Shown here piece after piece: positions 39,052 to 48,406 of a DNA stretch of 64,000 bases; position 1 is the first letter of the stretch, and every line of letters starts with the position of its first letter. The notes under the pieces were generated by a model. It was given only the letters and a program-made list of their open reading frames with translations, had not been told where the DNA came from and ran no database searches. The stretch covers positions 62,001-126,000 of the forward strand of contig CALBAK010000002.1 in NCBI GenBank assembly GCA_937926445.1, read 5' to 3'. Position numbers and translations under genes: made by a program. This DNA comes from an uncultured Alphaproteobacteria bacterium (GTDB lineage: Bacteria; Pseudomonadota; Alphaproteobacteria; Geminicoccales; Geminicoccaceae).

Positions 39052-39528
39052 TCAGAAGGGCGGCTGGCTCTGCCGGCGGCTCAACGGATCGGTACCCGAG
39101 TTGAAGCGACCGATGTTGGAGACGACCTGCTCGAGGAGCGTGAGCTCGTTGCCGCGGGTGGGCGTCTTTTCGGCGACCGGTGTCACCGCCTCGGCACTCT
39201 CGAGGCCGTTGCGGTCCACCCGCTCGACGATACCGCGCGCGTCGAAACGGATCGCGACCACCTCCTGGTCGACCAATCGCTCGCTGTAGAAGTTGGCGCG
39301 CTCCCGCCGCTGCGCCACATAATACCAGGTCCCGTCCTCGAGGGTCGCCCGGGTCGAAGGCGAACCCAACAGGCGTAGGACCTCTTCGCGGCTCGTGACA
39401 CCCGGCCGGATCTGCTCGAGTCGGGCGTTGTCGAGTCGATGGCCGTGGTTGGAAACCGTCGGTGAGCAGGCTGCGAGCGCCAGCAACGCGATCGCCGAGA
39501 GTCCGGCGAGCCGGGCGGGTCGCGACAT
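39052..39528 (-). CDS. bamE: Outer membrane assembly lipoprotein BamE (SmpA/OmlA)
   Basis: 158-residue lipoprotein accessory to the BAM complex. The N-terminus has a signal peptide ending in lipobox LAACS, so the mature protein starts at Cys. The SmpA/OmlA domain follows, with IRPGVTSREEVLRLLGSPS, then TWYYVAQRRE. The ATG at 39528 has GGAGGTG 6 bases upstream. It is divergent from the ubiquinol-cytochrome c chaperone gene, an arrangement seen in many Alphaproteobacteria. A Pro/Thr-rich linker and a tail of about 30 residues follow the domain. Confidence 0.9.
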   Translation of the reverse strand: MSRPARLAGLSAIALLALAACSPTVSNHGHRLDNARLEQIRPGVTSREEVLRLLGSPSTRATLEDGTWYYVAQRRERANFYSERLVDQEVVAIRFDARGIVERVDRNGLESAEAVTPVAEKTPTRGNELTLLEQVVSNIGRFNSGTDPLSRRQSQPPF

Positions 39529-39577
39529 GGTGCACCTCCGTGGCCGGTTCGCGCGCACGCGCGGGGATCTAGCAGCG

Positions 39578-40165
39578 ATGGCGACTGCCGAACAGACCGA
39601 GGAACCGCGTGGCTGGCTGGCCCGCCGCCGGGCCGAACGGGCCCGGGCGGCGACCGCCCGCCGGCTCTACCACGCGGTGGTGGCCCGCGCCCGGCGGCCC
39701 GAGCCCTACGCGCGGATGGGCGTTCCCGACACCCCCGACGGTCGCTTCGAGATGCTCGGCCTCGAGACCGCGCTCGTGCTGCGCCGCCTGCGCGGGCTCG
39801 GCGGTGAGGGCGAGCGGCTCGGCCGGGCGTTGCTCGAGGCGATGGTCGAGGATCTCGACCGGAACTTGCGCGAGATGGGCGTGGGAGACCTCTCGGTCGG
39901 CCGGTGGGTCAAGCGGTTGACGGCGAGCGTTCTGGCTCGGGCCGCGGCCCTCGACGAGGCGCTCGCCGGAGGCGGGCGGGCCGCCCTCGAGGGGCTCCTC
40001 CAGCGTGCCTTCTATCCCGAGGAACCGCCGCCCCCGGGCGGACTCGAGGCGCTCGCGGCCGAGGTCGAGGAGGCCGTGTCGAGGCTCGAGGCGCTGGCAC
40101 CGGCGGCCCTGCTCGACGGCCGGCTCGACGGGTCGAGCCCCGGCCGCGAACTTCAAAGTCGTTGA
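39578..40165 (+). CDS. Ubiquinol-cytochrome c chaperone (CBP3-like)
   Basis: 195-residue cytoplasmic/peripheral protein of the CBP3 family that assists assembly of the cytochrome bc1 complex. Family features: LYHAVVARARRPEPYARMGVPDTPDGRFEML split by short linker, and later EAMVEDLDRNLREMGVGDLSVGRWVK. These segments are highly characteristic. No membrane helix. The ATG at 39578 is 49 bases downstream of the divergent bamE start region. It is followed on the same strand by DUF177 and plsX genes. Confidence 0.85.
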   Translation: MATAEQTEEPRGWLARRRAERARAATARRLYHAVVARARRPEPYARMGVPDTPDGRFEMLGLETALVLRRLRGLGGEGERLGRALLEAMVEDLDRNLREMGVGDLSVGRWVKRLTASVLARAAALDEALAGGGRAALEGLLQRAFYPEEPPPPGGLEALAAEVEEAVSRLEALAPAALLDGRLDGSSPGRELQSR

Positions 40166-40260
40166 CCCTCTCGGGCCGCGGCCCTAGCGTCCTCGGCCGT
40201 CGCTCGCGCGACCGGGCGGATGGCGACGGGCGCGGACCGGCGAGCGCAGACGGGGGACTT

Positions 40261-40788
40261 GTGATCGCCGAGCGCGAATTCAGCCGCGAGATCGAGATCG
40301 ATCGAGTGCCGGTTGGCGGTCGCCCGTTCGCGATTGCCGCCGAACCGAGCGAACGGGTGGCGCTCGCCCGGAGGTTCGGCCTCGAGCGGATCGATCGGTT
40401 GCGGGCCGAGGGCACGGTGGCGCGGGCTCCGGGCGAGCCGCTCGTCACGCTCACCGGCCGTCTCGAGGCGGAGGTGACGCAGCTCTGCGTGGTCACTCTC
40501 GAGCCCGTCGCGAGCCGGCTCGAGGTCGAGCTGCAGCGGCTGTTCGCCCTCGGCCGGGGGTCGCAAAAAGAAGAGATCTTGGTCGATCCGCTGCGCGAGG
40601 AGCCCGAGCCGCTCGAGGGCGAGCTGCTCGACCTCGGCGAGATCGTGGCGGAGGAGCTGGCCCTGGCGCTCGATCCCTACCCGCGCTCCCCGGGCGTCGG
40701 CCTCGCCGATGGCGGCCCCGACGCCGGGGAGGAGGGCGAGCCCGTGGCGACGACGCCCATCGCCATCGAGCGGAGAGGACGTCCTTGA
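40261..40788 (+). CDS. DUF177/YceD family protein
   Basis: 175-residue soluble protein of the DUF177 family (YceD), linked in bacteria to 23S rRNA or to early steps of fatty-acid gene clusters; its precise role is uncertain. The central region VTQLCVVTLEPVASRLEVELQ carries the typical C-x-V-T-L-E-P motif and the end has the acidic ELLDLGEIVAEELALALDPYPR. GTG at 40261 has GGGGGA upstream and is preferred. The stop overlaps the plsX start (TTGA). The ribosomal protein gene rpmF, often between these two, is missing here. Confidence 0.87.
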   Translation: MIAEREFSREIEIDRVPVGGRPFAIAAEPSERVALARRFGLERIDRLRAEGTVARAPGEPLVTLTGRLEAEVTQLCVVTLEPVASRLEVELQRLFALGRGSQKEEILVDPLREEPEPLEGELLDLGEIVAEELALALDPYPRSPGVGLADGGPDAGEEGEPVATTPIAIERRGRP

Positions 40789-41828
40789 GCCTGCCGATCG
40801 CGCTCGACGGGATGGGCGGCGACGCGGCACCGGCGATGGTCGTCGAGGGAGCGGCCCTCGCCCTCGCCCGCGATCCCGAACTGCGCTTCGTCCTGTTGGG
40901 CGACGAGACCCGGCTGCGACCGCTGCTCGACCGCCATCCGGCCCTGCGCGCCGCGGTCGAGCTCGTCCACACGCCCGACTTCGTGGCGGCCGACGCGAAG
41001 CCCTCCCTGGCGCTCCGCCAGGGCCGCACGAGCAGCATGCGCCTCGCGATCGACGCGGTGAAGGAGGGGCGCGCGGCAGCCGCCGTCTCGGCCGGCAACA
41101 CCGGCGCGCTCATGGCCATGGCCAAGTTCGTGCTGCGCACCCTTCCCGGCATCGACCGTCCGGCGATCTGCGGCGTCTTCCCCTCCCGCTCGCGGCCGGT
41201 GGTGATCCTCGACCTCGGCGCCAACGTCGCCTGCGACGCCGACGCGCTCGTCCAGTTCGCGGTCATGGGCACGGTCTTCGCCCGTGCCATCCTAGGCCTC
41301 GACCAGCCGCGGATCGGCCTCCTCAACGTCGGCACCGAGGAGCTCAAGGGCGACGACGTCGTCCGCCGGGCGGCCGACATGCTGCGGGCGAGCCCGCCGC
41401 CGATTCGCTTCGGCGGCTTCGTAGAAGGCACCGACCTCGTCGAGGGCTCGGTCGACGTCGTGGTGACCGACGGCTTCACCGGCAACGTCGCGCTCAAGAT
41501 CGCCGAGGGTGTCGCGCGCATGTTCCGCGACGCGCTCAAGGAGACTTTCGCCTCGAGCTTGCGCGGCAAGCTCGGCTATGTCGTCGCCCGGCCGGCGCTC
41601 GCCGCGCTGCGCGAGCGATTCGACCCGCGCCGGCACAACGGCGCCATGTTCCTCGGCCTCAACGGAGTGGTCGTGAAGAGCCACGGCGGCACCGATGCGC
41701 TCGGTTTCTCCTGGGCCGTGAAAGTGGCGGCCGACCTCGTTCGGCAGAACACAAACGCGCGCATCACCGAGGAGATGCGCGCGGTCAGCCACGCGCTCGA
41801 ACCCGTCGCGCGCGCCGCCGCCTCCTGA
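40785..41828 (+). CDS. plsX: Phosphate acyltransferase PlsX
   Basis: Converts acyl-ACP to acyl-phosphate, first step of membrane phospholipid synthesis in the PlsX/PlsY pathway. The 347-residue protein has the family start [29 protein letters not shown], and later [12 protein letters not shown]. The start TTG at 40785 overlaps the upstream TGA (TTGA). The following fabH gene, 13 bases downstream, uses a related substrate pool, as in most bacteria. Confidence 0.94.
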   Translation: MSLPIALDGMGGDAAPAMVVEGAALALARDPELRFVLLGDETRLRPLLDRHPALRAAVELVHTPDFVAADAKPSLALRQGRTSSMRLAIDAVKEGRAAAAVSAGNTGALMAMAKFVLRTLPGIDRPAICGVFPSRSRPVVILDLGANVACDADALVQFAVMGTVFARAILGLDQPRIGLLNVGTEELKGDDVVRRAADMLRASPPPIRFGGFVEGTDLVEGSVDVVVTDGFTGNVALKIAEGVARMFRDALKETFASSLRGKLGYVVARPALAALRERFDPRRHNGAMFLGLNGVVVKSHGGTDALGFSWAVKVAADLVRQNTNARITEEMRAVSHALEPVARAAAS

Positions 41829-41841
41829 GCGAGCCGCTGCC

Positions 41842-42813
41842 GTGATCCGCTCCCTCGTGGCCGGTGTCGGCGCCTACCTGCCCGCGCGTGTGGTTTCCAA
41901 CGACGAGCTCGCCGGCCGGCTCGACACCTCCGATGCCTGGATCCGCGAGCGGACCGGCATCACCCGTCGGCACATCGCCGCAGAGGACGAGCTGACCTCC
42001 GACCTCGCGGTCGAAGCGGCGCGCCGGGCGCTCGACCGCGCCGCCCTCCCGCCCTCGGCGATCGAGGCGATCGTGCTCGCCACGAGTACGCCCGATCACA
42101 CCTTCCCGGCCACCGCCACGGCGGTCCAGCGCAAGCTCGGCGCACCGCCGGGCATCGCCTTCGACGTCCAGGCGGTCTGCGCCGGCTTCGCCTACGCGCT
42201 CGCGCTCGCCGACGGGCTCCTGCGTCTGGGCCAGGCTCGCACCGCCCTCGTGATCGGTGCCGAGACCTTCTCCCGCCTGCTCGACTGGACCGACCGCTCG
42301 ACCGCGGTCCTGTTCGGGGACGGCGCCGGGGCCCTGCTCCTGCGCGCCGATCGGCAGGCCGGAACGCTCGCCGATCGCGGGCTGCTCGCCACCCGGCTCT
42401 CCGCCGACGGCCGCCATTACGAGGACCTCTACGTCGACGGAGGGCCTTCGGCCACCCGCAGCACGGGCCATCTGCGCATGAACGGCCGCGAAGTCTTCCG
42501 CCACGCCGTGGCGCGCCTGGCCGGATCGGTGCTGACCGTGTTGGCCGACACCGGGCTCTCGGTCGGCGACCTCGAACTCCTGGTCCCGCATCAGGCCAAT
42601 CTGCGGATCATCGAAGCGGTCGGCAAACGGCTGGGCTTGCCGCCCGAGCGGATCGTCGTCACCGTCGACCGCCACGCAAACACGTCTGCGGCCTCGATCC
42701 CGCTCGCCTTGAACGTGGCGGTGGAAGAGGGTCGCCTCGTGCCCGGCCGGCTCGTGGCACTCAACGCGCTCGGCGGCGGCTTCGCTTGGGGGGCCTCGCT
42801 CTTGCGTTGGTGA
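41842..42813 (+). CDS. fabH: 3-oxoacyl-[ACP] synthase III
   Basis: Initiates fatty-acid synthesis by condensing acyl-CoA with malonyl-ACP. 323 residues; catalytic triad: Cys113 in [10 protein letters not shown], His in VPHQANLRI and Asn in [13 protein letters not shown] start at 41842 immediately follows plsX by 13 bases. The usual GERTGITRR-like start region is present as [10 protein letters not shown]. Followed, after a short promoter-containing gap, by ihfA. Confidence 0.94.
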   Translation: MIRSLVAGVGAYLPARVVSNDELAGRLDTSDAWIRERTGITRRHIAAEDELTSDLAVEAARRALDRAALPPSAIEAIVLATSTPDHTFPATATAVQRKLGAPPGIAFDVQAVCAGFAYALALADGLLRLGQARTALVIGAETFSRLLDWTDRSTAVLFGDGAGALLLRADRQAGTLADRGLLATRLSADGRHYEDLYVDGGPSATRSTGHLRMNGREVFRHAVARLAGSVLTVLADTGLSVGDLELLVPHQANLRIIEAVGKRLGLPPERIVVTVDRHANTSAASIPLALNVAVEEGRLVPGRLVALNALGGGFAWGASLLRW

Positions 42814-42850
42814 GCCGCCCCTTCCCGGTTCCCGCAGCCGCCTTTCTTCG

Positions 42851-42879
42851 TTGACGGAACCGATTGTCGGGTCTAGCGT
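42851..42879 (+). promoter_or_regulatory. Candidate sigma-70 promoter for ihfA
   Basis: TTGACG (-35) at 42851-42856 and TAGCGT (-10 candidate) at 42874-42879 with a 17-base spacer, 29 bases before the ihfA start. The -35 is a near-consensus match; the -10 is weak. Confidence 0.4.
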
Positions 42880-42907
42880 TTTCCGGAAAATGTGGGAGGA
42901 GGCGGCG

Positions 42908-43216
42908 GTGGCCGGTCGAACAGTCACGCGGGCGCAGCTCGCGGAGGCGGTCTATCAGGAAGTCGGCCTGTCGCGCAGCGAGTCCGCCGCCCTGGTCGAC
43001 CAGGTTCTGAGCGAGATCGTCGAATCGGTCCTGCAGTCGGGCACGGTCAAAATCTCCTCCTTCGGCACCTTCGCGGTCCGCGAGAAGGGCAAGAGGGTGG
43101 GCCGCAACCCCAAGACCGGCGAAGAAGTGCCGATCCCGCCCCGCAAGGTCCTCGTCTTCCGCGCCTCCCAGGTCCTCAAGGACCGGATCAACGCGGCCGC
43201 CGGGCGGAGCAGGTGA
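42908..43216 (+). CDS. ihfA: Integration host factor alpha subunit
   Basis: DNA-bending nucleoid protein of the HU family, 102 residues. The N-terminus [20 protein letters not shown] is typical of IhfA, and the beta-arm has [17 protein letters not shown]. The start GTG at 42908 has GGAGG about 9 bases upstream; an upstream ATG at 42890 lies inside the Shine-Dalgarno context and is less likely. The stop overlaps the GTG of the next gene (GTGA). Confidence 0.92.
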   Translation: MAGRTVTRAQLAEAVYQEVGLSRSESAALVDQVLSEIVESVLQSGTVKISSFGTFAVREKGKRVGRNPKTGEEVPIPPRKVLVFRASQVLKDRINAAAGRSR

Positions 43217-43644
43217 GCGAGCAGCCGGCCCCGACCTCGGCCGCCGAGGAGCGGCCGGCCAAGGCCGCGACGGCGTTCCGCACGATCAGCGAAGTCGCCG
43301 AGGAGCTCGACGTCGCCCAGCACGTGCTGCGCTTCTGGGAAAGCAAGTTTCCCGCCGTGCGACCGCTCAAGCGCGGGGGAGGCCGCCGCTACTACCGACC
43401 CGAGGACGTCGAGCTCCTGCGCCGAATCCGCAAGCTCCTCTACGAAGAGGGCTACACGATCAAGGGCGCACAGAAGGTGCTGCGCGCCGAGCGCGCCGGC
43501 AGCCGGACCGCACGTCCCGCCGAGCCCGCGGAGCCGGTGACCGAGCTCGGGCCGCAGCTCGGCGGTGGCGCCCGCCACCGTCTGGCCGCGATCCGGGCCG
43601 AGCTCGAGGAGCTGCGCGCCCGCCTGCGCCGCGCGCTCGCCTGA
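43213..43644 (+). CDS. MerR family regulator
   Basis: 143-residue MerR-type DNA-binding protein. The winged HTH is at about residues 26-85: [25 protein letters not shown], then [19 protein letters not shown], followed by [13 protein letters not shown] Pro/Ala linker and a coiled-coil-like C-terminal segment ([14 protein letters not shown]) for dimerisation complete it. There is no metal-binding domain. MerR regulators next to ihfA are common in Alphaproteobacteria. It is translationally coupled to ihfA. Confidence 0.88.
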   Translation: MSEQPAPTSAAEERPAKAATAFRTISEVAEELDVAQHVLRFWESKFPAVRPLKRGGGRRYYRPEDVELLRRIRKLLYEEGYTIKGAQKVLRAERAGSRTARPAEPAEPVTELGPQLGGGARHRLAAIRAELEELRARLRRALA

Positions 43645-43821
43645 GCGGCCCGGCCGCTCGGGTGCCGTCCGCGCGAGGGGGCGATCCGCCTTGCTCCCCG
43701 GTGCCGGCCTCGATCGCCGAGCGGCGACCCACCGCATCCTTCGCACCCCTCGACCGCCGGCGGCGATTGCCCCGCCCCCCTGCCCCCTCTATAGTCCGCC
43801 AGCCGCCCGGTGGCGGCCGGT

Positions 43822-43898
43822 CGGAGCGTGGCGCAGCCTGGTAGCGCACCAGCATGGGGCGCTGGGGGTCGTGGGTTCGAATCCCGCCGCTCCGACCA
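43822..43898 (+). tRNA. tRNA-Pro(GGG), CCA encoded
   Basis: The 7-bp acceptor stem CGGAGCG/CGCTCCG, the D-arm, the anticodon stem CCAGC/GCTGG with a 7-base loop (ATGGGGC, anticodon GGG) and the T-arm GGTTCGAATCC are all visible. Discriminator base is A and CCA is encoded. The 77-nt span lies just downstream of merR, as in related genomes. Confidence 0.95.
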
Positions 43899-43991
43899 CC
43901 CTTTTCTGCTTCCGCGCCTCTCCTCCTTTCGCGGACTCGCGCTCGACCCGGTCGCGACCCGGTCCCCGCAGTCGGAGAACGAGCCTCGCCC

Positions 43992-45439
43992 GTGCCGGCC
44001 GACCTCGTGCTCCGCAACGGCACGATCCGGCGCGGTCGGGGAGCCCGGCCGCTGCATCGCCCTCGCCGTCCGGGCCGAGCGGGTCTTCGCGACGGGCGAC
44101 GGGCACGCGATGGCGGCCCTCCGGGGTCCCGGCACCCGGGTGATCGATCTCGCCGGCCGCCTCACGGTTCCCGGGCCGAACGACGCCCATCTCCACCTCC
44201 TGCCGCCACCCTCGCGATGCTCGCGGTCGACGTGCGACCCGAGGTCGCGTCGGCCCTCGACGCCCTCCTTGGCCGGATCGCCGCGGCCGCCGCGGGCCGG
44301 CCGCCGGGCAGCTGGATCGTCGCCCGCGGCTACGACCATTTCGCCCTCGACGTCCGCCGGCATCCCACCGCCGACGAGCTCGAGCGGGCCGCTCGGGGCC
44401 GGCCCTGCGTCCTGGCCCGCGTCTCCGGCCACCTCCGGGCGGCGGCCGCTCGGCCCTCGCGGCGGCCGGCCTCGACGATACGGCCGAATCGCCGCCCGGC
44501 GGCCTCGTCGAGAAGCGCGACGGCCGCCTCACCGGGCTTCTCGCTGAGCATGACCGTGCCCCCGTCGAGCGGGTTATGCCGGCTGCGGGCGACGCCGAAC
44601 TCGTGGACGCCATCGAGCGCGCCGGCCGGCTGCCCGTCCGCACCCACCTCTGCCTGTCGGGCGAGGCGCAGGGACTCGTCGAGGACTGCTGGCGGGCTCG
44701 TGACCGGCGCCGGCGACGCGATGCTCGGCATCGGCCCGGTCGAGATCTTCACCGACGGCTCGGTCGGGAGCCGGACCGCGGCGATGAGCGAGCCCCGTCT
44801 CGGCGAGCTGGCCGGCGTCGTCATTCTCTGCCTGCCTGACGAGGACCTCCGGGCGCTCGTCGCCTCCTACCACGTCCGCGGCTATCGACTCGCCCCTCGC
44901 GCGATCGGCGATCGACCGGGTCCTCGATGCCCACGCGCGGGCGTTCGAGGCTCGGCCGGCGCACGCGCGGCGGCACCGGATCGAGCATTGCGGCTTCGTC
45001 CGCGTCGACCAGCTCGGCTGGATGCGCGCTCTCGGCGTCGAGCCCTCGCCCCGGCCCGTCTTCGTCCGCGACTTCGGGGATCTCTACCTCGCGGTTCTGG
45101 GCGAAGCGCGGGCCGCCCGCCCCTATCCGCTCCGCACCTGGCTCGAGCGGGGCTTCCAGCCGGCGGTCGGGACCGATGCGCCGGTCTGTACGGTCGATCC
45201 CCTGCCCAAACTGCACGCCATGCTCACCCGACTGACCCGAAGCAGCAGCGTCCTCGGACCGGAGGAGCGGGTCGGGAGCGAGGACGCGCTGTCTTGCTAC
45301 ACCGAGGCCGGCGCCTGCCTCGAGGGTGCCGAGGCCGTCGAGGGGCGGCTGCCTCGCGATCGGCGCCGACAAACTCCTGGAAGCACGCTGCGATCTCGAG
45401 ATCCGCGGCGGGGCGGTGCTCTTCGACCGCTGTGGCTGA
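43992..45439 (+). pseudogene. Broken amidohydrolase (YtcJ-like) gene
   Basis: Conserved pieces of an amidohydrolase appear in changing frames in the right order. Frame 3 starts [13 protein letters not shown]; frame 1 continues [17 protein letters not shown] and NDAHLHL, the metal-binding segment; frame 3 resumes [12 protein letters not shown]; frame 2 has AGDAELVDAIERAG; frame 3 again IGPVEIFTDGSVGSRTAAM; frame 1 has RRHRIEHCGFV and AVGTDAPV; and the last 30 codons end in frame 2 (LAIGADKLLEARCDLEI) at 45439. At least six frame switches are needed, so the gene is not functional as it stands. The downstream part is well conserved, suggesting recent decay. Confidence 0.85.
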
Positions 45440-45517
45440 GCCGGGTCGACCGGCCGAGCCGAACCCGCCCGCCGCGCCCGCGGTCCCGCGAGGGCCTCTC
45501 TGCCTCGAGCCGCGGGC

Positions 45518-46921
45518 CTAGCCTTCGACCCGCGCCGGCAGCGTCGTCCGCTCGACCAACCGCTCTCGCCCGGCCAGCAGCTTCTCGACGGCCCGAGCGT
45601 GCACGAGCTCGCCCTCGACGAACAGCTCGTGGTTCTGCTCGATCCGGGCCGGATCGTAGGCGTAGTTGACCATGAGCCCGTGCGATTCGGCGAGGCCTTT
45701 GGGCGAGGTGTCGGCCAGCCAATTGATCCGCTCGAGGCGGGCACCGTTCCCGAGATGGAAGCGGGCGACGGGGTCGATCGGCCGGCCGTTGCGACGCGCC
45801 CTGAGAAGATACCAGGCGCAGAGCCCGGTGAGCACCGGCCGGAGCGCGTCGGCGAGCTCGCCCTCTTCGTGCCAGCCGGGCTCGGCCAGGCGGGCGAGCA
45901 GGGCCCGCTCCTCCTCGCTCACGGGTGCGGTACCGGCGGCGAGCTCGGCCGCGAGCCAGCGGGCGAAGCCCGGTACCGGCGAGAGCGTGGCGAAACGACC
46001 GATGCGCGGGAGTTCGGCCTGGATCGTCGCCACCACGAGCTTGATCAGGAAATTGCCGAGCGTGACGCCCCTGAGCCCGTCCTGGCAGTTGCTGATCGAG
46101 TAGAAGATCGCGCTGTCGGCCTCGGCCGGTGCGGCGATCGGCTCGGCCGGGTCGATCAAGGGCCCGATCCGCTCGGCGAGCCCGGTCGTGAGCGCCACCT
46201 GGACGAAGATCAACGGCTCCTCGGGCAGCACCGGGTGGAAGAAGGCGAAGCAGCGCCGATCGGCCGCGAGCCGCCGCTTGAAGGCCTCGAGCGAATCGAG
46301 CCTGTGCACCTTCTCGTAGCCCTTGAGCTTCTCGAGGAGTGCGGCGGGGCTGTTCCAGTCGATCCGGGCGAGCGTGAGAAAACCCGGGTTGAACCAGGAG
46401 ACCAGGAGGGCGTGCAGGTCGCGGTCGAGCTCGGAAAGCGCCGGATCCTCGCCGAGTGCGCGCAAAAGCTCGGCCCGGAGCTCGACGATGGCCCGGGTGC
46501 CGCCCGGGGCGGTGTTCATCCGCCGGAAAAGCTCGACCCGCGGCGCCTCACCCACCCGCCGCAGCTCGGCGAGCGCGGCGAGCCCGGGATCGCGCACGAA
46601 GGCCTCGGCGGCCCGCCGCACCGCCTCGAGGTCGGGTCCGAACTCGACCGCCAGAATCCGCAGGAACGCCGCCCGCTCGGCCGCCGGCATGGTCCGCCAG
46701 GTCTCGACCAGCTCGCGCGCGAGAGCGAGGGTCGAGGCCTCGCCGCGAACCGAGAGGAGCTCGCGGCAGAGCGGCTCGACCGCGCGCCGGCGCGGTCCCA
46801 GCCGCCGCCGCAACAGATCGCGTCCGGCGTCGGCGATCGAGGCCCAGAGCTGATCGAGCCGACCCGCCCGGGCGCGCGCGGCTTCGACGACCACCGACGT
46901 TCCCGCCACCATCTGCTCCAT
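45518..46921 (-). CDS. Malonyl-CoA decarboxylase
   Basis: Converts malonyl-CoA to acetyl-CoA and CO2. The roughly 467-residue protein resembles the MCD family along its length: an N-terminal helical domain, then HPVLPEEPLIFVQVALT, SISNCQDGLRGVTLGNFLIK and a C-terminal domain with HLGNGARLERINWLAD and HGLMVNYAY. The conserved Ser and His of the acyl-transferase-like catalytic domain lie within these blocks. Start is the ATG at 46921; a GTG at 46942 is possible. It precedes the amidohydrolase remnant on the opposite strand. Confidence 0.9.
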   Translation of the reverse strand: MEQMVAGTSVVVEAARARAGRLDQLWASIADAGRDLLRRRLGPRRRAVEPLCRELLSVRGEASTLALARELVETWRTMPAAERAAFLRILAVEFGPDLEAVRRAAEAFVRDPGLAALAELRRVGEAPRVELFRRMNTAPGGTRAIVELRAELLRALGEDPALSELDRDLHALLVSWFNPGFLTLARIDWNSPAALLEKLKGYEKVHRLDSLEAFKRRLAADRRCFAFFHPVLPEEPLIFVQVALTTGLAERIGPLIDPAEPIAAPAEADSAIFYSISNCQDGLRGVTLGNFLIKLVVATIQAELPRIGRFATLSPVPGFARWLAAELAAGTAPVSEEERALLARLAEPGWHEEGELADALRPVLTGLCAWYLLRARRNGRPIDPVARFHLGNGARLERINWLADTSPKGLAESHGLMVNYAYDPARIEQNHELFVEGELVHARAVEKLLAGRERLVERTTLPARVEG

Positions 46922-46988
46922 CCGCCGGCGACGGCCTGCCACGACTATGCCGCAAGCCGGAACCGGCGCCCAGCCCCGTCCGCAGCGC

Positions 46989-47429
46989 TCAGTCGATGGT
47001 GACGCCCTGGCGTGCGAGCCAGCGCTCGATGGCGGCGAGCGTCGGCTCGCTCACATGGTGCTCGATGCCCTCGGCGTCCTGCTCGGCGGTGGCGGCATCG
47101 ACCCCGAGGGCGGCAAGGAGCGCGAGCACGATCCGATGCCGCCTACGGCAGTAGGCGGCGAGCGCCCGGCCCCGCTCGGTGAGGAAGATCGCTCGGTAGG
47201 GCTCGCTTCGCACATAGCCGTCGCGCTGCAGGCGGGCGATCGCGTTGGCGACCGTGGCGGCGGTCACACCGAGCCGGCCGGCGAGATCGACGGCGCGTGC
47301 CTCTCCGGTCGCCTCGGTCAGTTCGGCGATCAGCTCGACATAGTCCTCGGCGAGCTCCTGGCGGTGATCGGCGCGGGTCCGATCGAAGCGCGCCGCCCCG
47401 CCCGAAGCCCGCTGGCGCTCGCCCTTCAC
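46989..47429 (-). CDS. DtxR/MntR family metal-responsive repressor
   Basis: 146-residue regulator with an N-terminal winged HTH (DLAGRLGVTAATVANAIARLQRDGYV) and a C-terminal metal-binding/dimerisation domain (RHRIVLALLAALGVD...DAEGIEHHVSEPTL). It lacks the SH3-like third domain of DtxR, so it belongs to the MntR subgroup. The GTG overlaps the stop of the permease gene upstream, making it the last gene of the metal-import operon. It likely represses that operon when manganese (or zinc/iron) is sufficient; the probable operator is at 51208-51221. Confidence 0.88.
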   Translation of the reverse strand: MKGERQRASGGAARFDRTRADHRQELAEDYVELIAELTEATGEARAVDLAGRLGVTAATVANAIARLQRDGYVRSEPYRAIFLTERGRALAAYCRRRHRIVLALLAALGVDAATAEQDAEGIEHHVSEPTLAAIERWLARQGVTID

Positions 47430-48406
47430 CGTCCGGCTCCGGCCTCTCCTCCCACATCCCCCCGCGCGCCGCTCGAACCGGCACGCGCCCGGGCCAGCGC
47501 TCCGTAGCGCGGGGCGAAGAGGATCGAAAGGGCCAAGAACCCGCCCGCCACCACCGCGATCGTCCCGGCCGCCCCGAGCCCGCGCTCGAGGCCGAGGGCG
47601 AGCGGCGCCCAGGCGGCGAGTCCATAGCCCAGTACGCCGGCCAGCACCGCCGCGAGTGCGCTGAGCCCGATCTGCATGCTCAGCCGGTCGGTCAGCATGC
47701 GGGCGGTTGCGGGCGGGCAGACGAACATGGCGATCGTCAAGATCGCCCCCACCGCGTCGAAGGACGCCACCGCGGCTGCGGCACTCGCGAGCAGGAGCAA
47801 CTGGCCGATCCCGCGAGCCGGGATGCCGAGGCTCCTCGCGTGATCCGGATCGAAGCTCGCGATCGCGAGCTCCTTGCGCAGGAGGAGCAGAAAGAGCAGG
47901 ACCCCGACCGTGACGAACGCGAGGCGGAGGAGCGGCTCCGGCAGGGTCGCGAGCCGTGCCGGATCGAGCAGGTCCGAAGCGTCACGAGCACCCAACCAGA
48001 CGATGCCCTCGAGCGAGCCCATGAGCGCGTGCTGCACGTCGAGATGGACCGCGCGTGCCCCGCTCTGCTCGAGCAGCACGACGCCGAGCGCGAACAGGGT
48101 CGTGAGCACCATACCCATGGCGGCCCCGGGCTCGATCCGCGCCGCCCGCTGGACCAGGTCGATCAGAAGGACGCTCGCCACCGCGGCGGCACCGCCACCG
48201 AGCATCATGGGCCAGGTGCCGACACTGCCGGTCAGCAGGAATGCGATCACGATGCCCGGCAGGACGACGTGGCTCACCGCGTCGCCGAGAAGGCTTCGCC
48301 GCTGCAGCAGCAGGAAATTGCCGAGCAGGCCGCAAGCGAGGGCGGCGAGCGTGCCGGTGGCGAGCGCCGGCAGGTCGATCTCGAGGAAGTCGCGCAGGTC
48401 GATCAC
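47426..48406 (-). CDS. Metal ABC importer permease (MntB/ZnuB family)
   Basis: 326-residue membrane permease of the cluster-9 metal importers (Mn/Zn/Fe). It has eight or nine helices with the typical YPLL-type opening replaced by LACGLLGNFLLLQRRSLLGD, followed by AVSHVVLPGIVIAFLL. GTG at 48406 overlaps the stop of the other permease gene (GTGA). It is the second of two related permeases, which could form a heterodimer or act with separate ATPase pairs. The stop overlaps the repressor gene start. Confidence 0.85.
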   Translation of the reverse strand: MIDLRDFLEIDLPALATGTLAALACGLLGNFLLLQRRSLLGDAVSHVVLPGIVIAFLLTGSVGTWPMMLGGGAAAVASVLLIDLVQRAARIEPGAAMGMVLTTLFALGVVLLEQSGARAVHLDVQHALMGSLEGIVWLGARDASDLLDPARLATLPEPLLRLAFVTVGVLLFLLLLRKELAIASFDPDHARSLGIPARGIGQLLLLASAAAAVASFDAVGAILTIAMFVCPPATARMLTDRLSMQIGLSALAAVLAGVLGYGLAAWAPLALGLERGLGAAGTIAVVAGGFLALSILFAPRYGALARARAGSSGARGDVGGEAGAGR

